Shown: positions 37,579-47,230 of the stretch, piece by piece
How the letters are laid out: each line of letters opens with the position of its first letter
How positions within the stretch are numbered: position 1 is the first letter of the stretch
DNA from: Chloroflexota bacterium
GTDB taxonomy: Bacteria; Chloroflexota; Dehalococcoidia; Lucifugimonadales; Lucifugimonadaceae
Assembly: GCA_027618835.1 (NCBI GenBank)
Contig: JAQCHZ010000011.1
Coordinates: 1-64,000, forward strand
Direction: 5' to 3'
DNA length: 64,000 nucleotides
Made by a program: the position numbers and the translations under genes
The notes under the pieces: generated by a model
Databases searched by the model: none
What the model was told of the DNA's origin: nothing
Seen by the model: the letters and a program-made list of their open reading frames with translations, nothing else

Positions 37579-39345
37579 TCATCCGGTGTGGAAACCGGCG
37601 TTGTGTCCTGCAGCTTCGACGTGAGTTTCAACCGGCGTTTTTCCGATAAGGAAGTCGAAATCGCAGCCGTCTTGCGCTTGGGTGATGTGCTGTGAGTACA
37701 TCTTCCCGTAACCACGGGTGAATCCACCGTCGATCGCTGGTTTAGGCAGATTCGCACGGCGACGTTCAAGCTCGGCTACATCAACATTCAGATCGAGTAA
37801 TTTTGCATCGACGTCTAACGTAATCATGTCGCCGGACTGAACAAGCGCCAATGGGCCACCAATGGTCGATTCAGGGGACACGTGCAACACGATCGTACCG
37901 AACGCAGTTCCGCTCATTCGGGCGTCGGAAATTCGCACCATATCTCGCACGCCTTCGGCAAGCAGTTTCTTCGGTATAGGAAGGAATCCAGCCTCTGGCA
38001 TGCCGGGTCCGCCAACTGGACCAGCACCCTTCATCACGAGAATATCGTCCTTGGTCACATCCAGATCAGGGTCATCGATCCTGTTTTTCAGATCAAGCGG
38101 ATTCTCAAACACGATTGCTCTGCCGGTGTGCTTCAAAAGCTCAGGCGAGGCTGCTATGTGTTTGATCACGGCTCCATCGGGAGCGAGCGAGCCCTTCAGT
38201 ACGGTGAGCCCGCCTTCTTTGGCGAGTGGGTTCTCTAGTGAAAGAATCACATCATCGTTGTGACATTCAGCATCGGCGATATTTTCGCCTAGGGAATCGC
38301 CAGTGACAGTGAGGCAGTCGAGATTGAGAAGACTCGACATCTTCTTCAAAACCGCCTCAACACCACCTGCATAGTACAAATCTTCCATCAGGTACTTACC
38401 ACCGGGTTTCAGGTTGACGATTACTGGTGTCGATTCTGATAGTTCGTTGAATCGTTCCAAAGGCAGTTTGATGCCTGCTCGACCCGCAATCGCTGTGAGA
38501 TGGATGATCGCGTTCGTTGAACCGCCAGCGGCGAGAAGCATGCGGATCGCGTTGTCGAAGGCGTCTTGAGTGAGGATGTCTGACGGTCGGATGCCTTTAC
38601 GAACCAGATCAACAGCAGCACGGCCCGAATCTTCGGCGAGGACTTTCCTTCGAGAGTCGGCACCGGGAATAGCGGCTCCACCCGGTAGTGACATTCCGAT
38701 CGTTTCGACGATAGCGCCCATGGTCGATGCCGTACCCATCACCATGCAGTGACCCGGTGATCGATAGATCGCTGCTTCCATGGAATCGTAATCGGCTTGG
38801 GTAATCTCCCCTGCTCTCAATTCAGACCAGTACCGTCGGCAATCAGTACAAGAACCGAGTTCTTCACCCTTCCAATTTCCTTTTAGTTGAGGTCCACCGG
38901 TTAGAACGATGGCGGGAAGGTCGGCTGATGCCGCACCCATAAGCATTGCCGGGGTGGTTTTGTCGCAGCCTGAAAGAAGAACGACACCGTCGATAGGCAG
39001 ACCGCGGATCATTTCCTCTACGTCCATCGACATCAGGTTTCGACAGAACATCGAAGTGGGTGATAGGAAGAATTCTCCGAGTGAAATCGTCGGGAATTCG
39101 ATTGGGAATCCACCGGCGGCAAGAACCCCACGTTTTACATGCTCTGCTAGTCCTCTAAGGTGGGCGTTGCAATGTGTTGCTTCTGACCATGAGTTGGCAA
39201 TTCCAATGATTGGACGACCTGCAAATGATTCTTCTGACCAGCCTTGGTTTTTGAGACCAGCTCGATGCAGGAAACCTTCAAGGTCTTTGGTGCCGAACCA
39301 CTCAGCGGAGCGAAGAATTTTGTCATTTGCTTGGTCGGTACCCAT
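37579..39345 (-). CDS. IlvD/Edd family dehydratase (dihydroxy-acid / sugar acid dehydratase)
   Basis: IGIANSWSEATHCNAHLRGLAEHVKRGVLAAGG..DGVVLLSGCDKTTPAMLMGA..MGTASTMGAIVETIGMSLPG..RISDARMSGTAFGTIVLHVSPES. Confidence 0.92.
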   Translation of the reverse strand: MGTDQANDKILRSAEWFGTKDLEGFLHRAGLKNQGWSEESFAGRPIIGIANSWSEATHCNAHLRGLAEHVKRGVLAAGGFPIEFPTISLGEFFLSPTSMFCRNLMSMDVEEMIRGLPIDGVVLLSGCDKTTPAMLMGAASADLPAIVLTGGPQLKGNWKGEELGSCTDCRRYWSELRAGEITQADYDSMEAAIYRSPGHCMVMGTASTMGAIVETIGMSLPGGAAIPGADSRRKVLAEDSGRAAVDLVRKGIRPSDILTQDAFDNAIRMLLAAGGSTNAIIHLTAIAGRAGIKLPLERFNELSESTPVIVNLKPGGKYLMEDLYYAGGVEAVLKKMSSLLNLDCLTVTGDSLGENIADAECHNDDVILSLENPLAKEGGLTVLKGSLAPDGAVIKHIAASPELLKHTGRAIVFENPLDLKNRIDDPDLDVTKDDILVMKGAGPVGGPGMPEAGFLPIPKKLLAEGVRDMVRISDARMSGTAFGTIVLHVSPESTIGGPLALVQSGDMITLDVDAKLLDLNVDVAELERRRANLPKPAIDGGFTRGYGKMYSQHITQAQDGCDFDFLIGKTPVETHVEAAGHNAGFHTG

Positions 39346-39505
39346 CTATTGGAGTCCTATCAACTTGCTAAAGAATTTCCGAGAGGCGGCGAGTTTAGCA
39401 AACCGTGAAGTGATAATTTGATGTCAGCCGTAGCCGTAAGTCGCATTTCATTATGATCATTGGAGCTTCGGTTAGTCGCAACACTGAATAGAAAAGATTA
39501 GAAAA

Positions 39506-40597
39506 TTGTCATCAGGAACAAACTTTCGATTCCCTGAACTTACTGTTGCCGGTTCGCCGATCAATATGGGGCGGCAGATCGGTGAACATTTTCGGTCACA
39601 GATCGTAAAACTTTCAGAATTGGTTTTGGATCGCTTCAACAAAGGAACGACCCGACCCATTTCATGGGAACGGGCTGAAGAAGTGGCACGACGGAGCTTT
39701 GATCGAGTCGAGGATGTTTTTCCTGGCCCTCTCGACGAACTCCGAGGTACCGCAGAGTCGTCAGGTGTCTCTTTGGAGCGCTTGATGGTTTTGAACGCCC
39801 GCAACATGCTTGGTGACACCTCAGAAGGCTGTACATCGATCATGGTTGGATCAGAGGCTTCTGAATCTGGCAAAGGGTTTGCTGGGCAGAACTGGGACAA
39901 TGATCCCGCGATGAGTTCTTTGTCTGCGGTTATTACTCGCAAAGGCGAAGGGGTCAGTTCGTTCACATCTTGGATGCAGCCAGGGTTGGTCGCCTACATG
40001 GGGTTCAACTCGGCGGGTATTGGAATATGTATGAACGCGTTGAACGGTCCGAGCGATTCGGCAGGATTGCCGTGGTACTTCTTCGTGCGTTCGATTCTCG
40101 AATCAACTTCGAGTGCTGCTGCCGTTAACGCTGTCGAATCGTCTCCCAGAGCACTTACGGCGAATGCGGCGATGATTACTGCCGAAGGACCGTTGGATAT
40201 GGAGATCACTCCGGGGTCTGTTGAGTCGATCCGGGCTGACTCGGAATCAGGCGGAGTGTTGGTTCACACGAATCATTGCGTTCACCCATCTCTCGAATCG
40301 AACAATTCAGAATTTAGTGATCGAATTTACGGTCAATCTTTTGATCGACGAGATCGTGGTCTAGCGATCCTTGCCGAGAATATGACTACTGGCAAGCTCA
40401 CATTAGATCATGCCAAGGAGTTGCTATCCGATCACGATGGATTCCCAACCTCGATTTGTCGTCATCCGAACGACGAGCCGACTACCGGATGGCAACGTAC
40501 TGTTATATCGATCATCCTCGAACCGGGTGATAATCGAATGCACGTTTCGAACGGCAATCCGTGCGAGAACAATTACGAAATTTACTACGCGGGCTGA
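39506..40597 (+). CDS. C45-family (acyl-CoA:6-APA acyltransferase-like) Ntn hydrolase
   Basis: EGCTSIMVGSEASESGKGFAGQNWDNDP..GLVAYMGFNSAGIGICMNAL..LVHTNHCVHPSL. Confidence 0.82.
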   Translation: MSSGTNFRFPELTVAGSPINMGRQIGEHFRSQIVKLSELVLDRFNKGTTRPISWERAEEVARRSFDRVEDVFPGPLDELRGTAESSGVSLERLMVLNARNMLGDTSEGCTSIMVGSEASESGKGFAGQNWDNDPAMSSLSAVITRKGEGVSSFTSWMQPGLVAYMGFNSAGIGICMNALNGPSDSAGLPWYFFVRSILESTSSAAAVNAVESSPRALTANAAMITAEGPLDMEITPGSVESIRADSESGGVLVHTNHCVHPSLESNNSEFSDRIYGQSFDRRDRGLAILAENMTTGKLTLDHAKELLSDHDGFPTSICRHPNDEPTTGWQRTVISIILEPGDNRMHVSNGNPCENNYEIYYAG

Positions 40598-40630
40598 TTC
40601 GGGTCGAATAAGCTTAGGAGAGCGACTCAA

Positions 40631-40846
40631 TTGAGATTTAGCAAACCAGCATTGATGGGCGCGGGTCTGGGATTTGCGCTGGGGATAGCCTTCCTCATCT
40701 TTTCTCTATTCCAGTTCGATAGAGAAGTCAGTGACGTCAAGGGACAAATTTTGCTGACAGTGGTTTTTGTGATGCCATTCATGGTGCTCATCGGCCTTGG
40801 AATAGGCGGGCTATGGAGCAAGTTGTACGGCCCCGACAGTCTCTAA
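40631..40846 (+). CDS. Small two-TM membrane protein, unknown
   Basis: 71-aa ORF from TTG with two hydrophobic segments (GLGFALGIAFLIFSLFQF; ILLTVVFVMPFMVLIGLGIGGL). Confidence 0.55.
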   Translation: MRFSKPALMGAGLGFALGIAFLIFSLFQFDREVSDVKGQILLTVVFVMPFMVLIGLGIGGLWSKLYGPDSL

Positions 40847-41007
40847 CGCTTCAAGCGTAGCAATCTCAATATTCGGGTGACTACGTTGCCCGGCTTCGCA
40901 GCGCGGTGTTTGCTCAGCCGTTCTTCTGTACATGTCGCACACGTGCAGTAAGGCGGGTGCTTCTTGCCTCGGTAAGCTTGTTGGTCCAATGCGGTTCGCT
41001 TTCGCAC
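40843..41007 (-). CDS. 54-aa Cys-rich (zinc-finger-like) small protein or C-terminal remnant
   Basis: GTG-initiated ORF below the track cutoff: MRKRTALDQQAYRGKKHPPYCTCATCTEERLSKHRAAKPGNVVTRILRLLRLKR*. Confidence 0.4.
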   Translation of the reverse strand: MRKRTALDQQAYRGKKHPPYCTCATCTEERLSKHRAAKPGNVVTRILRLLRLKR

Positions 41008-41197
41008 TAAGTTGAAATCTGCGAGATTAGTTTCGATTACAGTTTAGATGTATTCGGTCGCATTGTGATTCGGCAGCGTGTTGGAAACTATAGCGGACGC
41101 TAAAAATCTCCGTGAACGATTTCTCCATACAGCAGAGGATGTTTTGCTGGTGAGAGGTGTTGTCGAACTAGGTAGGATGAGCCAGACTGATGGCTCT

Positions 41198-41340
41198 TTA
41201 TGCAGCGGCTACGTTCGCAGCCTTGAGCGCCCAATTCACACACATCTCAACTTCACCAGGTTCCCACGGCTTTGTTACCTAATCACGAACACCGAGTTGA
41301 ACAGCTTTGACCATGTTCTGCCGGTGTTGCGTGCGGATAC
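41198..41340 (-). pseudogene. C-terminal remnant of a response-regulator receiver domain, in-frame TAG
   Basis: QNMVKAVQLGVRD*VTKPWEPGEVEMCVNWALKAANVAAA*; TAG at 41279-41281 where a Tyr-like residue precedes the conserved TKPW. Confidence 0.6.
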
Positions 41341-41545
41341 TACATGGTGACGGACTATTTACCGTTCAAGTTCTACCCCGCCTCTGGAACTAGGTCGCAC
41401 ACCTCATCCATCGAGTCGAGTCGCATGTATGCTGAGTGAGTCACGCAAAGTCTGCGGGCAATTGTGGTATCGAGTACAACCAATCATTACCCCAATTCGG
41501 TAAACGGCTCTCAAATAGGGTCGCACAACGCTCACATCTCAATAA

Positions 41546-42691
41546 GTGCTTATTACTAACTCCGCCGATGTCGCAAATTTCTGCGCGCAGGCCGCCAAAT
41601 CTGAGTTTGTTACTGTCGATACTGAGTTTGTCCGTGAGAAAACTTACTGGCCAATACTCTGCCTAATACAGATAGCTACACGCGATGAAGCAGTGGCGAT
41701 CGATCCGTTGGCAAAAGGTATAGATCTCGAACCTATGTACGAACTGATGAGGAACACTTCGGTTTTGAAGGTGTTTCACTCGGCAAGTCAGGACATGCAG
41801 ATCATGTTCAACGCCAGTGGTTCGATGGTCGAACCGGTGTTCGACACCCAGATCGCAGCAATGGTCAGTGGCTACGGAGATCAACCGGCGTACGCCACGC
41901 TCGTTCAGCGAATTGTCGGCGAGACGATCGATAAACGATCGCAAATGACCGATTGGGCACGCCGTCCGCTCACTGACAATCAGGTTGATTACGCTATCGG
42001 CGATGTGACTTATCTCATCGACGTTTACGACAAACTAGTCGAAGAGCTTACAGATTCAGATCGTACTTCATGGGCTCACGAAGAGATGAGACATCTCCGT
42101 GATCAAGATTTGTACGATGTCGATCCTCGAGATCTATGGCGTAAAGTTCGACTTCGACGTCCAACCCGTCGAGCACTCGCTGTACTAAGAGAAATTACTG
42201 AATGGCGAGAAGTCAGCGCACAGAACCGTGATATTCCAAAGGGGTGGGTCTGTCGAGACGAAGCCCTTGCTGAAATCGCGTTGAATGCTCCTCAAACACC
42301 TGCTGACCTCGAACGAGTCAGGGGCGTGAATGAGCGATTTGCTCATGGCCGTGACGGAACAGCGCTTCTTGCCGCCGTCAAAGTAGGCTTAGAAATTCCC
42401 GACGACGACTGCCCTGACCCAGAAAAGGGTGGTCCGCCATTGCGTGGGCACGAAACGCTCGTCGCTCTTTTACAGGCATTGCTAAAGTTGCGAAGTGACG
42501 AAAGCGGTGTCGCTGCCCAGATGATTGCCAATAGAAACGAGCTCGATCGAATCGCCACTGAGGAAGAACCCGATGTACGGGCTTTGAGTGGCTGGAGACG
42601 GGCAATCTACGGTGAGGATGCGCTTGCCCTGAAACAAGGAAAGATCGCACTCACGGCGGACGGTCTAACCGTTCGGGTCGTTTCTGCCTGA
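41546..42691 (+). CDS. rnd: Ribonuclease D
   Basis: FVTVDTEFVREKTYWPILCLIQIAT..VFHSASQDMQIMF..FDTQIAAMVSGYGDQPAYATLVQRIVGETIDKRSQMTDWARRPLTDNQVDYAIGDVTYL; GTG start. Confidence 0.93.
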   Translation: MLITNSADVANFCAQAAKSEFVTVDTEFVREKTYWPILCLIQIATRDEAVAIDPLAKGIDLEPMYELMRNTSVLKVFHSASQDMQIMFNASGSMVEPVFDTQIAAMVSGYGDQPAYATLVQRIVGETIDKRSQMTDWARRPLTDNQVDYAIGDVTYLIDVYDKLVEELTDSDRTSWAHEEMRHLRDQDLYDVDPRDLWRKVRLRRPTRRALAVLREITEWREVSAQNRDIPKGWVCRDEALAEIALNAPQTPADLERVRGVNERFAHGRDGTALLAAVKVGLEIPDDDCPDPEKGGPPLRGHETLVALLQALLKLRSDESGVAAQMIANRNELDRIATEEEPDVRALSGWRRAIYGEDALALKQGKIALTADGLTVRVVSA

Positions 42692-42764
42692 TACGGCAAA
42701 TGTGGCTCAGTCGCTTTATACTCGGCAAATCACCAATTAGGTTTAATCACGAGGAAGACTCTTC

Positions 42765-43961
42765 ATGGTCAACGCGCTCAAAAGCGATGTGTTTATTACA
42801 GGTGCTGCCAGAACACCTCTCGGAAAATTCCAAGGTGCTCTCGCCAGCACTCCAGCGACCGAACTTGGTGCAACGGCTATTCGAGCCGCCGTCGATCGAT
42901 CCGGTTTAACTGGCGACGACATTGAATACTCCGTTATGGGAAATATGCTTTCGGCTGGTTTAGGCCAAACTCCAGCGCGGCAGGCCGCTATCAGCGCCGG
43001 TATACCGAAATCGGCATCTGCATTAACTATCAACAAAGCTTGTGCTTCAGGCATGCAGGCTGTGATTTTGGCGGCTCAATCAATTCAGTTGAACGAGGCT
43101 TCAGCAGTTGTAGCTGGCGGCATGGAGAACATGAGCACTGCTCCTCACTTACTGGTCAATAGCCGGACTGGGCATCGATTGGGCGATACGAATTTGATCG
43201 ACTCCATGATTCATGATGGGCTTTGGTGTCCATTCGAGAATCGGCATATGGGTGGATCAGCTGAGGCGATTAGCGAGAAGTACGGCGTTACGCGAGAACA
43301 GCAAGACGAATTCTCAGAACGCAGTCACCGGCTCGCCTCAACGGCGAGTGCGGAAGGTGCTTTCAACGACGAAATCATTCAAGTTGAAGTAACCGACAGA
43401 CGTGGCAAAATTATCATAGTCGACACGGATGAAGGGCCACGCGCCGGCACGAACATGGATGGGCTATCAGCACTTCCAACTGTTTTCCCGCCGGGTTTAA
43501 CTGTTACACCAGGGAATTCTTCGTCGATTAGTGACGGAGCCGCAGCTGTGGTCGTGACCAATGCCGAAGTGGCTGGTGAATCGTCGAGCGGGCCGGTGGC
43601 ACGAATTACAGGATATGCGCATGCTGCGAACGAACCGGGAATGCTATTTGACGCACCTCGAATAGCCGTTCAAAACCTCCTAAACAAAACAGGCCAGTCG
43701 TTAGACGAGTTCGACTTGATTGAAGTTAACGAAGCGTTTGCGGCGCAGGTTCTTGCAAATGGGCAGGCACTGAAATGGGATTGGGATCGCGTTAATCTGC
43801 GGGGTGGAGCAATCGCGCTGGGACATCCGATTGGCGCAAGTGGATCTAGGATCCTCGTCACACTAATGCACGGTTTACAGTCATCTCGGGGCAAAGAAGG
43901 ACTCGCCGTAATTTGTCACGCTGGTGGCGGTGCTGTCGCCATGAGCATCTCACTCCAATAA
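42765..43961 (+). CDS. Acetyl-CoA acetyltransferase (thiolase)
   Basis: INKACASGMQAVILAAQSIQLNEASAVVAGGMENMS; NEAFAAQVLANGQAL; RGGAIALGHPIGASGSRILVTL. Confidence 0.95.
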   Translation: MVNALKSDVFITGAARTPLGKFQGALASTPATELGATAIRAAVDRSGLTGDDIEYSVMGNMLSAGLGQTPARQAAISAGIPKSASALTINKACASGMQAVILAAQSIQLNEASAVVAGGMENMSTAPHLLVNSRTGHRLGDTNLIDSMIHDGLWCPFENRHMGGSAEAISEKYGVTREQQDEFSERSHRLASTASAEGAFNDEIIQVEVTDRRGKIIIVDTDEGPRAGTNMDGLSALPTVFPPGLTVTPGNSSSISDGAAAVVVTNAEVAGESSSGPVARITGYAHAANEPGMLFDAPRIAVQNLLNKTGQSLDEFDLIEVNEAFAAQVLANGQALKWDWDRVNLRGGAIALGHPIGASGSRILVTLMHGLQSSRGKEGLAVICHAGGGAVAMSISLQ

Positions 43962-44000
43962 TCGTCTGCTACTCAACTACGCAAGACTAAGGAATCCGAT

Positions 44001-44504
44001 ATGGCGTTTGATCCTAGCCAAATGGACGTTATCGACCGACGACAGGTAGAGGCGATGATATTGGGGCCAATGCTACGAGCTTTCCAAGAAGAGATCGGTG
44101 TCGAACGCACCAACGAGATCGCCCGTGCAGCAATAACGAAGTTGGCCCGAGAGCAAGGCGCCCAGTTTGCTGAAGGAATCGGTGCTAACGGACTGGAAGA
44201 TTATGCATCTAACAAAGATGCATGGCGGCGACATGGAGCACTCGAAGTCGACATCATCGAGAGTAGTCCGACTAAATATTCGTTCGACGTTACTCGCTGC
44301 AAGTACGCCGAAATGTACAAGTCACTCGGCTACGGTGATCTAGGTGATATTTTTTCCTGCACACGCGATTTCGAGTTCTGCAACGGGTTTAATTCCGAAG
44401 TGAAGTTGAAACGGACCCAGACAATAATGCAGGGAGCTTCACATTGTGACTTCAGGTATTCGTTGGACGATCAACAAGCTCAAGCAGAATCAGAGGACGA
44501 TTAG
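44001..44504 (+). CDS. L-2-amino-thiazoline-4-carboxylic acid hydrolase family protein
   Basis: MILGPMLRAFQEEIGVERTNEIARAAI..VTRCKYAEMYKSLGYGDLGDIFSCTRDFEFCNGFNSEVKLKRTQTIMQGASHCDFRY. Confidence 0.78.
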   Translation: MAFDPSQMDVIDRRQVEAMILGPMLRAFQEEIGVERTNEIARAAITKLAREQGAQFAEGIGANGLEDYASNKDAWRRHGALEVDIIESSPTKYSFDVTRCKYAEMYKSLGYGDLGDIFSCTRDFEFCNGFNSEVKLKRTQTIMQGASHCDFRYSLDDQQAQAESEDD

Positions 44505-44608
44505 CCAAACCGTGTGAAAAGTCTTGATCAGACCCGATCAATAAAACAGTTTTGCTGCGAAGTTCGTACAATCAACTACCGCTTCATACTTTCGAGGGAT
44601 CTTTAAAA

Positions 44609-45055
44609 TTGACTCAACTTACCTGCCCTGTAGATCAGACCGCCTTACAAGATTCAAAAACTTCTGGTGAAGAGTCGTCCCAATGTGCTGAATGCTCTGG
44701 TATTTGGCTGACAACGGCTGCTCTCGCGTCGCTCGAAGATAATGCGGCTAGTGATGACATGGTCAAAGGTCAGCGTCAATACGGCAAGCATGAAGTCGAA
44801 CACCTATGTCCTCACTGTGGTGAAGCGATGGTGCGATTCCGTTACCGGGGCTACAACCTAGAGATCGAGGCGTGCCCAATCGATACGGGATTCTGGCTCG
44901 ATAAGAGCGAGGATCGTGAGATTCGAGATGTCATGAAACAACGGGGCTCAAATCTTGACAGATCGGCATCAGCAGAGAAAAGCTGGCATAAGGCTCGTCG
45001 CGGCGAGAAGCTAGGCGTTTTTCAGCGTGTGAAACAGCTATTGGGTTTCCACTAA
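44609..45055 (+). CDS. TFIIB-type zinc-ribbon protein
   Basis: LTCPVDQTALQDSK..QCAECSGIWLTTAALASL..LCPHCGEAMVRFRYRGYNLEIEACPIDTGFWLDKSE; TTG start near GAGGGA. Confidence 0.8.
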   Translation: MTQLTCPVDQTALQDSKTSGEESSQCAECSGIWLTTAALASLEDNAASDDMVKGQRQYGKHEVEHLCPHCGEAMVRFRYRGYNLEIEACPIDTGFWLDKSEDREIRDVMKQRGSNLDRSASAEKSWHKARRGEKLGVFQRVKQLLGFH

Positions 45056-45070
45056 GGCTAAAATCGATTC

Positions 45071-45643
45071 ATGTTTGATTCAGATCGTAAAAGCGCCGAC
45101 ATAACCCTGTGCATATTTCCTCACTTGCGTGAATTTATTGCGATTGACGCCCGAAAAGTTCGACTGGGTGGTCCCGCGGTTCTGAACCTATCGATTTCAA
45201 ACATTCTGAGCGAAGATTTTTACTCAAAGGTTGAACAAGATTTTTCTAAACTGATTCGACGCCATGACGTCGGTTTCCTTGAGCTAATGGGCATTCCGCA
45301 GCAAGTCGAAGCAGTCGTTCGTGCGAATTCTTTAAAGCGAATTATCGCCGAACTCGGGATCAATGTTGACCCGGCATCTAGCGATCCGGGAGGCAGCGTT
45401 GGCGTGCTTTTCTTCTCAGGTTTATTGCTCGCTTTCGAAAAACCACAGCTGAGCGACGCTACCCGAGAGTTGTTTGGCAGCAGACTGACGCAACTTGCGT
45501 TAGAACAGCTCAACGATCAGGTGTTCACGCTGATGGTAAAAGAGCGTGATTCGATCAAAGACACCACTCAACAGGATCTCGCTGGACTGATTTCGGGCAA
45601 GAGCGGGCCGTACATAACTCTCTGGGAAAGTAGCGGGAAGTAG
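45071..45643 (+). CDS. Uncharacterised 190-aa protein
   Basis: Complete ORF directly downstream of the zinc-ribbon gene; no recognised family. Confidence 0.65.
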   Translation: MFDSDRKSADITLCIFPHLREFIAIDARKVRLGGPAVLNLSISNILSEDFYSKVEQDFSKLIRRHDVGFLELMGIPQQVEAVVRANSLKRIIAELGINVDPASSDPGGSVGVLFFSGLLLAFEKPQLSDATRELFGSRLTQLALEQLNDQVFTLMVKERDSIKDTTQQDLAGLISGKSGPYITLWESSGK

Positions 45644-45714
45644 CCGTTGTTCAGTTTGAACCAGACCCATAGCTGTATCGTCTATAGTCACTGATTCAAC
45701 AATAAGCGGCGCCC

Positions 45715-47223
45715 ATGGTGGCTTTTCGCTCAAAGTACTACTCGACGAACCAAACTATGGATGACTCCTTCCTCGATGTTTTTCTAGGTCACCCAGCCGA
45801 TGGCACCTTAACGGCTTGGCTTGCTGATGGTGGTCTTTGGGCCTTTCTGATTGCACTCGCAGCCGTCGTTGGCTGGATCGTCGTTCGGATCGTTTTACGA
45901 CGAGGATTGAAACAAGCGATTCGTGGATTAGATCAACACGAAGCGACCGCCGACGTTGGGATGGCGGTCCAAGCCGCAAATTCCTGGATTTCGAACATCT
46001 TATTGGGGGTGGTGTTCGGTGTGGCGGCTATTCTCGGTATCTTGCATGTGCTAGGCAACAACGTCGATCCGGCAGTCGACTATTTACAAAACGCTGGATC
46101 ATCGACCGGAAACTGGCTCGCAACTGACGGATTGCGAATTGTTCTGATTCTGTTCATGAGTTGGGTTGCTACGCGGGTTGCACGACGGGTTATTCCTCGA
46201 TTGCTTGGGTCTGTGATGCTGGGCCAGGCTTCGACGGCTGATCATGACGAAGTTCTCAAACGATCTGAAACGCTTTCCAGCGTGTTTGTTGGTGCGACGG
46301 TCGCATTTATATATGTCTCGGCACTGTTCATGGTGCTTACGGCACTGACAGTTCCAATCGGCCCAGTGCTTGGAGGATTTGGCGTCGCAGGTATCGCTGT
46401 TGGGTTTGGCGCCCAGTACCTCGTGCGAGATTTGATAGCAGGAATTTTCATCATTGCCGAGAACCAATATCGAACCGGCGATGTGGTGACAATCGCAGGA
46501 ATTTCGGGGTTGGTCGAATCGATCAACCTAAGGCGTACAGTACTACGTGATCTCGATGGGCAAGTGCACGTTATTCCGAACGGAGAAATTACCGTTGCAT
46601 CTAACAAGACTAAGTACTGGTCTCGAGTAAACCTCGATGTCGGTGTTGCCTACAAGGAAGATGTCAATCGTGTGGTCGAAGTCCTCAACGAAATCGGTCA
46701 TGAAATCGCAGCAGATCCTTATTACGGATTAATGCTGATCACCCCACCACAAGTTCTGCGATTGAACTCACTTGACGATTCTGCGGTAACATTCAAGATG
46801 CTCGGTGACTGTAAGCCGATGAAGCAGTGGGAAATTATGGGTGAGATGCGGAAACGCATCAAAATACGGTTCGACGCGGAAGGTATTGAAATTCCATTTC
46901 CGCACCAGACTGTTTACTGGGGAGATGACCAACCCCCGTTCCGGCCTGAAGTGGTTGCCGGCGCTGTTCGTGACGTTAGTACTCCGGGAACTACTGAATC
47001 TAACTCTGCTTCCCGTCCAGCATCGTCACACCGTGAACCAACGGCAGCGCCAGTTGTAAAAGCCCCTGCTACTGGAAGCCCTGACGGCGAAATACTGACG
47101 CCTGAACGGCGGGAAGAATTGCTTGCTGCAATAGCGATGGCTACCGCCTCTCGCGTTTCTGATGCTTCAACAATGGACATCAAAGCACGGACGTTGCTCG
47201 TAGACACTTCTGACACCGAATAG
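45715..47223 (+). CDS. MscS-family mechanosensitive ion channel
   Basis: GGFGVAGIAVGFGAQYLVRDLIAGIFIIAENQYRTGDVVTIAGISGLVESINLRRTVLRDLDGQVHVIPNGEI. Confidence 0.93.
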   Translation: MVAFRSKYYSTNQTMDDSFLDVFLGHPADGTLTAWLADGGLWAFLIALAAVVGWIVVRIVLRRGLKQAIRGLDQHEATADVGMAVQAANSWISNILLGVVFGVAAILGILHVLGNNVDPAVDYLQNAGSSTGNWLATDGLRIVLILFMSWVATRVARRVIPRLLGSVMLGQASTADHDEVLKRSETLSSVFVGATVAFIYVSALFMVLTALTVPIGPVLGGFGVAGIAVGFGAQYLVRDLIAGIFIIAENQYRTGDVVTIAGISGLVESINLRRTVLRDLDGQVHVIPNGEITVASNKTKYWSRVNLDVGVAYKEDVNRVVEVLNEIGHEIAADPYYGLMLITPPQVLRLNSLDDSAVTFKMLGDCKPMKQWEIMGEMRKRIKIRFDAEGIEIPFPHQTVYWGDDQPPFRPEVVAGAVRDVSTPGTTESNSASRPASSHREPTAAPVVKAPATGSPDGEILTPERREELLAAIAMATASRVSDASTMDIKARTLLVDTSDTE

Positions 47224-47230
47224 CGGATCG

